Origin: G039029935 sp039029935
GTDB lineage: Bacteria > Chloroflexota > Anaerolineae > Caldilineales > Caldilineaceae
Direction: 5' to 3'
DNA length: 9,426 nucleotides
Assembly: GCA_039029935.1 (NCBI GenBank)
Contig: JBCCFC010000469.1
Coordinates: 1-9,426 of the forward strand
Positions 1 to 4,887 of the stretch are shown here, one piece after another. The position numbers and the translations under genes are program-made. Each line of letters starts with the position of its first letter. Positions within the stretch are counted from its first letter, which is position 1. Below the pieces are notes generated by a model that made no database searches, was not told where the DNA came from, and saw only the letters and a program-made list of their open reading frames with translations.

Positions 1-60
1 CGATCATTTCCCTACACCACCTCCTGCCCCTACAGGATACTTATTTCTGTGGAATATCTT

Positions 61-69
61 TGTTATAAT
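61..69 (+). promoter_or_regulatory. Extended -10 promoter of ftsY
   Basis: The sequence TGTTATAAT is a perfect TATAAT hexamer (64-69) preceded by TG plus one base, the extended -10 signature recognised by sigma-70-type factors. The -35 position (about 41-46, TTATTT) is poor, as is usual for extended -10 promoters. Transcription would start near 76, giving a leader of about 14 nt that still contains the GGAG ribosome binding site. Sequence match only. Confidence 0.6.
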
Positions 70-77
70 AATGAAAT

Positions 78-81
78 GGAG
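78..81 (+). promoter_or_regulatory. Ribosome binding site of ftsY (supports TTG start)
   Basis: GGAG lies 8 nt upstream of TTG at 90. It supports initiation at this TTG rather than at an internal ATG, the first of which is residue 31 and would remove part of the N-domain. Confidence 0.65.
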
Positions 82-89
82 TAGAGCTT

Positions 90-1043
90 TTGTTTCGATC
101 ATTTTTTGGCCGACCAGAAGAGCAACCGGAAGAGGATAACATATTTGAGGAGAGCCTATCCAAAACGCGTTCCGGATTTATGGGGCGGATTGGGACACTC
201 TTTCAAGAAAACGAAATCACGGATGAACTCTGGGACGAGCTTGAAGAATTGCTGATTATGGGCGATGTTGGCATGGAAACAAGCCTTGAACTGGTGGAAA
301 AAACGAGAACCCGTGTCCGTGATGAGAACATCCTGTCAACCAGCGATGCCTATCTTATCCTCAAACAGGAGATGGTCCGTCTGTTGCAGCCCGAAGACGA
401 ACTGCAAATCGAAGAACCGCGTATTTTAACTGTCGTTCTGGTTGTTGGTGTGAACGGCGCAGGGAAGACCACAACCATTGGTAAAATGGCGCATTGGTAT
501 CGCAAAGAGCGCAACAAAAAGGTGGTCATTGGTGCGGCGGATACATTCCGTGCTGCCGCGATTGACCAGCTTAAGGTATGGGGGGATCGTGCTGGGGTTG
601 ATGTGATTGCGCACGAGCCAGGTGCAGACCCGGGTGCTGTTGTTTTTGATGCTGTCCGTGCCAGCCAAGAAAGTCGTAATGCAGATATTCTGTTCATTGA
701 CACGGCTGGTCGTCTGCAAACCAAGTTTAACTTGATGAAGGAACTGGAAAAGCTCAAAAGCATTGCAGGGAAGCAGGTTCACCGCGCACCACACGAGGTC
801 TTGCTGGTGTTGGACGCCACTACAGGACAAAATGGTATCTCACAGGCCAAACATTTTAAGGAGAGTGCTGGTGTGACGGGCATTGTGCTGACCAAATTAG
901 ATGGCAGCAGCAAGGGGGGCGTTGTACTCAACGTCAACCGCGAAGTCGGTGTCCCTGTCCGCTTTATTGGTACAGGTGAGAAAATTAGCGACCTAGCGGA
1001 GTTTAATCCTGTCGCCTTTGTCAACGGTCTTTTGGGTGATTAG
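90..1043 (+). CDS. ftsY: Signal recognition particle receptor FtsY
   Basis: FtsY is the membrane-associated SRP-type GTPase that receives ribosome-nascent-chain complexes from Ffh/4.5S RNA and hands them to SecYEG. The 317-residue protein has a short acidic N-terminal tail (about 1-20), a helical N domain (about 25-105) and a G domain (about 110-317). All family motifs are visible: G1 GVNGAGKTT (120-128), DTFRAAA (151-157), G3 DTAGR (204-208), ATTGQNG (243-249), G4 TKLDG (268-272) and the closing GTGE (294-297). The DTFRAAA and GVNGAGKTTT wording is FtsY-type rather than Ffh-type, and there is no C-terminal methionine-rich M domain. It lacks the long acidic A domain of E. coli FtsY (497 aa), as in many compact homologues. 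The start is TTG with GGAG 8 nt upstream and an extended -10 promoter in front. prfB follows after 200 bp. The stop codon TAG runs into a repeat array. Confidence 0.97.
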   Translation: MFRSFFGRPEEQPEEDNIFEESLSKTRSGFMGRIGTLFQENEITDELWDELEELLIMGDVGMETSLELVEKTRTRVRDENILSTSDAYLILKQEMVRLLQPEDELQIEEPRILTVVLVVGVNGAGKTTTIGKMAHWYRKERNKKVVIGAADTFRAAAIDQLKVWGDRAGVDVIAHEPGADPGAVVFDAVRASQESRNADILFIDTAGRLQTKFNLMKELEKLKSIAGKQVHRAPHEVLLVLDATTGQNGISQAKHFKESAGVTGIVLTKLDGSSKGGVVLNVNREVGVPVRFIGTGEKISDLAEFNPVAFVNGLLGD

Positions 1044-1098
1044 TTGGAACGTTGGAACGTTGGAACAGTGGGGCGTTGGAGCGTTGGAACGGTGGAGT
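1043..1098 (+). repeat. Octamer tandem array (GTTGGAAC), 7 units
   Basis: Seven consecutive 8-bp units, consensus GTTGGAAC. Units 1-3 and 6 are exact; units 4 (AGTGGGGC), 5 (GTTGGAGC) and 7 (GGTGGAGT) are degenerate. The first base of unit 1 is the last base of the ftsY stop codon. It resembles the short tandemly repeated repetitive (STRR) sequences described from cyanobacteria and found between genes in other phyla. No function can be assigned. Confidence 0.85.
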
Positions 1099-1100
1099 GG

Positions 1101-1177
1101 CTAGTGCATCATCCAGTCTTAAATTTCGGGTTTTCCAAGTGTGATTACCCGAGTTTTTAGCATGGATGATGCACTAG
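1101..1177. mobile_element. MITE-like palindromic element with CTAG ends
   Basis: A perfect 15-bp inverted repeat, CTAGTGCATCATCCA at 1101-1115 and its reverse complement at 1163-1177, encloses 47 bp. Further pairing lies inside: TCGGGT at 1126-1131 pairs with ACCCGA at 1147-1152, so the whole 77 bp can fold as one interrupted hairpin. The outermost CTAG is itself palindromic. It can be read as a CTAG target with a duplicated TA, which is typical of IS630/Tc1-mariner insertions; the element proper would then be 1104-1174 with 12-bp terminal repeats. It has no coding capacity, so it would need a transposase in trans. Alternatively it is a plain hairpin that terminates or protects the ftsY transcript; a run of seven T follows at 1184-1190. 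Confidence 0.55.
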
Positions 1178-1190
1178 TAATCGTTTTTTT

Positions 1191-1222
1191 CACTTTCAGC
1201 TTTCCACTTTCAACTTTCCACT
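1191..1222 (+). repeat. Heptamer array (NNCTTTC) before the prfB RBS
   Basis: Four 7-bp units read CACTTTC, AGCTTTC, CACTTTC, AACTTTC, followed by a partial CACT. Equivalently, it is a 14-bp unit repeated twice with one mismatch. The array ends 6 bp before the AGGAG ribosome binding site of prfB, so it lies in the mRNA leader if prfB is transcribed from upstream. No promoter-like hexamers were recognised inside it. Confidence 0.7.
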
Positions 1223-1228
1223 AAAAAA

Positions 1229-1233
1229 AGGAG
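1229..1233 (+). promoter_or_regulatory. Ribosome binding site that fixes the prfB start at ATG 1244
   Basis: AGGAG lies 10 nt upstream of ATG 1244. The alternative GTG at 1248, in the downstream reading frame, would make the first residues nonsense relative to the RF2 family and would not use the frameshift signal. Confidence 0.8.
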
Positions 1234-1243
1234 TACTGTTACG

Positions 1244-2342
1244 ATGAGTGATTTGGAAACACGACTCAACCCGCTTCTCTCGCGCGTTGATGTCATTAGG
1301 GGGCGGCTTTGACACAGCAGGCAAAGCGAAACAAATCGCCGAGTTAGAAAAAGAGATTGCTGCACCAGATTTTTGGAATGATGCACAGGCTGCCCAAAAA
1401 AGGATGCGTGAATTAAATAGTCTGCGTACCGTTGTGGACACGTGGGATGGCTTCTATCAACGGATTCAAGATGCGATTGAGTTGTCTGTGATGGCTGAGG
1501 ATGACCTCGACATGTTGGAAGAGTTATCCCAAGAAGCCACTTCCTTGGAAGCTGAATATGAGAAGCTGGAATTCTCATTGTCGCTGAACGGGGAGCACGA
1601 TGCGGGAGCCGCTATCTTTAGTATCCACTCTGGTGCTGGTGGTACAGAATCTCAGGACTGGGCACAGATGCTTTTGCGCATGTATCTTCGTTGGGCAGAA
1701 CGACATCGCTTTAAGACAGTAATTACAGACATGCACGAGGGTGAAGAGGCTGGTATCAAAAGTGTGACCGTGGAAATCAATGGTGAGTATGCCTATGGCT
1801 ATCTGCGCGCCGAAAAAGGGACACATCGTTTGGTGCGATTAAGCCCTTTTGATTCAAATAATCGCCGTCATACCAGCTTCGCCAAGGTGGAAGTCATGCC
1901 TGTTCTGAACGAAGATATTGAGGTCGATATCAATCCCAAAGATTTGGAGATTGAAGTCTTTCTGAGTGGTGGGGCTGGTGGACAAAATGTGCAGAAAAAT
2001 GCAACTGCTGTGCGTATTCGGCATTTACCCAGCGGGATTGTTGTGAGCTGCCAAAATGAACGCAGCCAGACGCAGAATCGTGAACATGCCATGAAGGTCT
2101 TACGTGGTAAACTCTACGAGATTGAGCAGGAAAAGCTCGCCGAAGAGAAGGCCCGCATCAAAGGGGAGAACGTCCATGCTGATTTTGGTACACAGATTCG
2201 TAGTTATGTACTGCATCCCTACCAAATGGTTAAGGACCTGCGCACGAATGTAGAGACAGGAAACACCTCGGCTGTGCTGGATGGTGATATTGATTTGTTT
2301 ATTGAGGGGTGGTTAAAACATCAGGTAGGTGTAGAAGAGTAA
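1244..2342 (+). CDS. prfB: Peptide chain release factor 2 (+1 programmed frameshift)
   Basis: RF2 recognises UAA and UGA stop codons in the ribosomal A site and triggers peptidyl-tRNA hydrolysis. Translation from ATG 1244 gives 22 codons ending in CTT (1307-1309), followed by in-frame TGA (1310-1312). A +1 shift resumes at GAC 1311 and runs to TAA 2340-2342, giving 365 residues, the same length as E. coli RF2. In the joined protein the RF2-specific anticodon-like tripeptide SPF is at 200-202 and the catalytic GGQ at 245-247. The helical domain 1 occupies roughly the first 110 residues. The frameshift autoregulates RF2: low RF2 slows decoding of the TGA and favours the shift. A GTG at 1248 keeps the downstream frame open but would give an unrelated N-terminus, so it is not the start. 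A strong terminator follows 9 bp after the stop. Confidence 0.97.
1298..1313 (+). promoter_or_regulatory. prfB +1 programmed frameshift site
   Basis: The Shine-Dalgarno-like AGGGGG (1298-1303) sits exactly 3 nt before the slippery codon CTT (1307-1309), followed by TGA (1310-1312) and C (1313). This is the arrangement of the classical RF2 site (AGGGGG-N3-CTTTGAC). Pairing of AGGGGG with 16S rRNA stimulates the CTT-to-TTT slip when RF2 is scarce. Confidence 0.95.
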
Positions 2343-2351
2343 GTTCTTGAC

Positions 2352-2380
2352 AAAAAGACGGGCAAAATGCCCGTCTTTTT
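2352..2380 (+). terminator. Rho-independent terminator after prfB
   Basis: A perfect 12-bp stem (AAAAAGACGGGC at 2352-2363 with its complement at 2369-2380) closes a 5-nt loop (AAAAT). The right arm ends in five T. The A-rich left flank makes it potentially bidirectional. It starts 9 bp after the prfB stop. Confidence 0.93.
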
Positions 2381-2452
2381 GGAATGTTGTGAGTGCTGTG
2401 AGCACATCATGTTTCGTCAATCCCCGCAGAACTTACCTCAAAGAGGAACATT

Positions 2453-3622
2453 ATGATATCTATACGTTCAATCACAACTGGCCCCAAACACCACTGGTTT
2501 GGTTACTACGATAAATTACAATTTAACCCTACCAGCCGTTATGTTCTGGGCATGGCCGTCGATTTTGAACACCGTTCACCTCGCCCTGATGATGTCATTC
2601 AGATTGGCATGGTTGACTTACAGGACAATGATCAGTGGATCGAGCTTGGCGAAACCCGTGCGTGGTGCTGGCAACAGGGGTGTATGTTGCAATGGTTGCC
2701 GGAATCAACAAGCAAAGTCATCTGGAATGACCGACAGGGGGATCAGTTTGTCTCACATATTGTGGATGTGCAGACGGGGCAACGACGGACACTCGACTAT
2801 CCGGTGTATACGCTCTCACCAGATGGCCGCACCGCCATCGGCACAGACTTCCGCCGTATCAATCACATGCGACCGGGTTATGGCTATGCAGGCATCCCCG
2901 ACCCCAACCATGATGTGCCTGCACCGTCCGATTCGGGTATTTACAGCGTTGATTTGCAGACGGGTCAAGTGCAGCATATTATCACCATCGAAGAGGTTGC
3001 AGCGATTTCTTACCGATATGGCGACCTAAGCGAGGCTAAACACTACTTCAACCATCTGCTCTTCAACACCGATGGCACACGCTTTATCTTCTTGCATCGC
3101 TGGCGGTTTGGGTCGGGTGGATTCCACACTCGTATGATGACGGCCAATGCAGATGGTTCGGATATCCGCGTGGTCGATGATTACGGACACACCTCGCACT
3201 TTGTCTGGCGTGATCCGACAAATATTTTGGCATGGTCATGGCATCCATCGCATGAAGCGGCGTTTTATATCTACGACGATGACTCTGCACCAGATGAAAT
3301 CATTGCAGAGGTGATCGGCAAAGATATCATGACGCTCAATGGACACTGTACCTATCTGGCAGGAAATGAGTGGATTCTCAATGACACCTATGCTGGGCAG
3401 AGTGATGGGCGCAAGCAGCAACTTTATCTGTATGACGTTGCCCGTGGGCGACGGGTTGAACTGGGTGCGTTTTATTCACTGCCAGAATATGATGGCGAGT
3501 GGCGTTGCGATTTGCATCCGCGCTCCAGCCCCGATGGGCGGTTGATTTCGATAGACTCGGCGCATGATGGAAATGGACGACAGATGTACCTGATTGAGGT
3601 TCCCATGTATCCGTCGTCGTAA
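2453..3622 (+). CDS. Beta-propeller (WD40/TolB-like) protein, function unknown
   Basis: A 389-residue protein with no signal peptide or membrane segment, so probably cytoplasmic. Repeating blade-like segments are visible, each with a D-G turn between strands: YTLSPDGRTAIG (119-130), LFNTDGTRFIFLHRW (203-217), MMTANADGSDIRVV (228-241) and HPRSSPDGRLISIDS (355-369). Near the N-terminus is the conserved-looking HHWFGYYDK (13-21). This pattern suggests a six- or seven-bladed propeller of the TolB/WD40-like class. The late HPRSSPDG blade and scattered histidines (H298 in NGHC, H355, H371) loosely recall oligogalacturonate lyases of family PL22, but that resemblance is only suggestive. ATG 2453 has AAGAGGA 5-6 nt upstream. 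It follows the prfB terminator and precedes a PhyH-like gene after 167 bp, on the same strand. No promoter was recognised with confidence. Alternatives are a scaffold or sugar-binding propeller without catalysis. Confidence 0.8.
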   Translation: MISIRSITTGPKHHWFGYYDKLQFNPTSRYVLGMAVDFEHRSPRPDDVIQIGMVDLQDNDQWIELGETRAWCWQQGCMLQWLPESTSKVIWNDRQGDQFVSHIVDVQTGQRRTLDYPVYTLSPDGRTAIGTDFRRINHMRPGYGYAGIPDPNHDVPAPSDSGIYSVDLQTGQVQHIITIEEVAAISYRYGDLSEAKHYFNHLLFNTDGTRFIFLHRWRFGSGGFHTRMMTANADGSDIRVVDDYGHTSHFVWRDPTNILAWSWHPSHEAAFYIYDDDSAPDEIIAEVIGKDIMTLNGHCTYLAGNEWILNDTYAGQSDGRKQQLYLYDVARGRRVELGAFYSLPEYDGEWRCDLHPRSSPDGRLISIDSAHDGNGRQMYLIEVPMYPSS

Positions 3623-3641
3623 CCGCTCAAATTTCAATCGC

Positions 3642-3669
3642 TTGTACATTTGCAACAAGTGTCTATAAT
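3642..3669 (+). promoter_or_regulatory. Candidate promoter of the dioxygenase-like gene
   Basis: A perfect TATAAT (3664-3669) lies 16 nt after TTGTAC (3642-3647, three of six matches to TTGACA). A small dyad, CTTGT (3641-3645) with ACAAG (3655-3659), overlaps the -35 region and could be an operator half-site pair, or chance. Transcription from about 3676 would put the hairpin at 3682-3745 at the very start of the mRNA. Confidence 0.45.
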
Positions 3670-3681
3670 ATATACAAAAGT

Positions 3682-3745
3682 TATCCGCGTTCCATCCCTA
3701 TCCGCGTCTATATGAAAAAACGCGGATAGGGATGGAACGCGGATA
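3682..3745. repeat. Perfect long hairpin (26-bp stem, 12-nt loop) in the leader
   Basis: The arms 3682-3707 and 3720-3745 are exact reverse complements over 26 bp, with the loop at 3708-3719. Within each arm the motif TATCCGCGT (or its complement) occurs twice, so the arm itself derives from a short direct repeat. The arms begin and end in TA. That is compatible with a 60-bp palindromic insertion flanked by TA, but equally with simple palindrome extension. Only TATTTTG follows, so it is a poor rho-independent terminator. It could be a small repetitive palindromic element, an mRNA-stabilising 5' hairpin or an attenuator. Confidence 0.85.
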
Positions 3746-3776
3746 TTTTGATACAAAACAAGGATGCAAACCAGTT

Positions 3777-3780
3777 AGGA
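3777..3780 (+). promoter_or_regulatory. Ribosome binding site that sets the start at ATG 3790
   Basis: AGGA (in TTAGGA) lies 9 nt before ATG 3790. The upstream in-frame TTG at 3748 has no ribosome binding site, because the right arm of the hairpin lies immediately before it. The shorter start is therefore preferred. Confidence 0.7.
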
Positions 3781-3789
3781 ACGATAAAC

Positions 3790-4644
3790 ATGTCAAACAC
3801 AGAAGCACTAAAACCAACAGACTTAGAAATCTATCTTTTTGATCTACGCGGTTATGTTGTACTCAAAAATGCACTAACATCTGAAGAGGTGGCCGAACTC
3901 AATGCGGGATTGGATGCACTGCCACCACTCCAAAAAGGCGAATGGTGTGGCTACGTTCACGCACACTCATTTGGCAAGGTGGATGGCCTGAACTTGCAGC
4001 AGATTTATGAGGCAGGCAAACCGTTTGAGCGACTCATCGACCATCCCTCATGGATTGAAAAGGTCAAGCATTTTGTCGGCGGACAAGGCACATTTGACTA
4101 TAATCACGGCCCGCTCTTTATTGATGAAAACTTTGCCAACTTCCGTGACCCTGGCGAGGCTATCGGCATTCACTCCGGTGGTCATCCGCACGTTAAGCGC
4201 ACACAATTTCAACATATTAATGGCAAATTCCATTGTGGACAGATTGACATTCTCATCGCACTCACCGATATGGGACCGGGCGATGGGACAACAATGGTTA
4301 TTCCTGGCAGTCACAAATCCAACTACATGCATCCACACTATGCGGGCAATACGATTGGCGATGGCGGCTCTGTGGATAGCATTGAAGAGGCCGTCGAAGT
4401 CCATATGGAGCCGGGCGATGCACTGCTCTTTGTCGATTCCATCTGTCACGGCTCGGCGCGACGCACCAACCCAGGCACACGCCGCATCATCGTTTATCGC
4501 TATGGTCCATCATGGGGTAACTTCCGTCACGGCTATCAGCCATCGCCAGAATTGCTCGAACGATTGACACCAGAACAACGCCAGATTGTACAGCCACAAA
4601 GGTTGATTCCACGTGAACCACAGGTTCCAATGCCGCAAGAGTGA
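3790..4644 (+). CDS. Phytanoyl-CoA dioxygenase (PhyH)-like Fe/2-oxoglutarate enzyme with H-x-G site
   Basis: The 284-residue protein fits the PhyH family of non-haem Fe(II)/2-oxoglutarate oxygenases. The order of family landmarks is intact: an N-terminal segment YLFDLRGYVVLKNAL (about 15-29) typical of PhyH proteins; the first iron histidine in IHSGGH (H128); LTDMGPGDGTTMVIPGSHKSN (about 158-178); the second iron histidine in SICHGS (H220); and arginines R231/R232 in GTRRIIVYRY, placed to bind the 2-oxoglutarate carboxylate. The normally acidic residue of H-x-D/E is glycine (G130), the ligand pattern of 2OG halogenases and of some uncharacterised PhyH subfamilies. No signal peptide is seen. 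The substrate is unknown; phytanoyl-CoA itself is unlikely. The gene has its own candidate promoter and a hairpin leader, and is followed by an M81 metallopeptidase gene. The stop TGA lies inside the first unit of a heptamer array. Confidence 0.88.
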   Translation: MSNTEALKPTDLEIYLFDLRGYVVLKNALTSEEVAELNAGLDALPPLQKGEWCGYVHAHSFGKVDGLNLQQIYEAGKPFERLIDHPSWIEKVKHFVGGQGTFDYNHGPLFIDENFANFRDPGEAIGIHSGGHPHVKRTQFQHINGKFHCGQIDILIALTDMGPGDGTTMVIPGSHKSNYMHPHYAGNTIGDGGSVDSIEEAVEVHMEPGDALLFVDSICHGSARRTNPGTRRIIVYRYGPSWGNFRHGYQPSPELLERLTPEQRQIVQPQRLIPREPQVPMPQE

Positions 4645-4684
4645 AGAGTGAAGAGTGAACAGTGAAGAGTGAACAGTGAAGAGT
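4640..4684 (+). repeat. Heptamer array (AGTGAAG/C), 6 units, overlapping a stop codon
   Basis: Six 7-bp units, AGTGAAG or AGTGAAC, plus a partial AGT. The TGA stop of the dioxygenase-like gene (4642-4644) lies inside unit 1. The array is in inverted orientation relative to the one at 4827-4875. Confidence 0.88.
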
Positions 4685-4693
4685 ATAAATTTG

Positions 4694-4724
4694 TTGACCA
4701 TTACAAAATTTGGTATGTAATAAT
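4694..4724 (+). promoter_or_regulatory. Candidate promoter of the M81 metallopeptidase gene
   Basis: TTGACC (4694-4699, five of six matches) is followed after 19 nt by AATAAT (4719-4724, five of six matches) with an upstream TG (4716-4717) giving an extended -10. The spacer is longer than ideal. Transcription from about 4731 would give a leader of about 157 nt that includes the second heptamer array. The rest of the 4685-4826 spacer is A+T-rich and shows no other recognisable element. Confidence 0.4.
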
Positions 4725-4826
4725 TGATACTTGGTGGTTGATAGTTTGTAATGAGGAGAATCCTATCGTTTTCAGTGGATGATATGTCGCAAAGTTTTTC
4801 ATCGGATTTAGTAGTACACACTTTTT

Positions 4827-4875
4827 ACTCATCACTCATCACTCATCACTCATCACTCATCACTCACTCTTCACT
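4827..4875 (+). repeat. Heptamer array (ACTCATC) before the M81 gene RBS
   Basis: Five exact ACTCATC units (4827-4861) are followed by ACTC, ACTCTTC and ACT. The last 12 bp, TCACTCTTCACT (4864-4875), are the exact reverse complement of 4640-4651, and also of 4661-4672, in the array at the other end of the gap. The AAGGA ribosome binding site of the next gene begins directly at 4876. Confidence 0.88.
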
Positions 4876-4887
4876 AAGGACATTTCT

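Noticed and set aside
1..60. A partial gene at the left edge
   Set aside because: No recognisable C-terminus; the stretch looks like upstream non-coding DNA before the ftsY promoter.
350..830. Long minus-strand open frames inside ftsY
   Set aside because: They are antisense shadows of a clearly conserved gene, with low-complexity Ser/Thr/Arg-rich translations and no RBS.
1248..1310. GTG 1248 as the start of prfB
   Set aside because: It yields an N-terminus unlike RF2, has a worse RBS position, and ignores the intact AGGGGG-N3-CTTTGAC frameshift site used from ATG 1244.
2347..2352. TTGACA as a -35 box for the beta-propeller gene
   Set aside because: The matching -10 position falls in the GC-rich stem of the prfB terminator and has no TATAAT-like sequence.
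2393..2405. Small dyad GTGCT-GTG-AGCAC upstream of the beta-propeller gene as an operator
   Set aside because: Only 5 bp per arm with a 3-nt loop and no associated promoter; expected by chance at this length.
3748..3789. TTG 3748 as the start of the dioxygenase-like gene
   Set aside because: No ribosome binding site; the hairpin arm lies directly upstream. ATG 3790 has AGGA 9 nt before it.
4753..4807. Short ORF after GAGGAG in the gap before the M81 gene (about 10 codons from ATG near 4775)
   Set aside because: Very short, poor spacing from the GAGGAG, no recognisable product.
4640..4875. CRISPR array
   Set aside because: The repeats are 7 bp, contiguous without unique spacers, and there are no cas genes.
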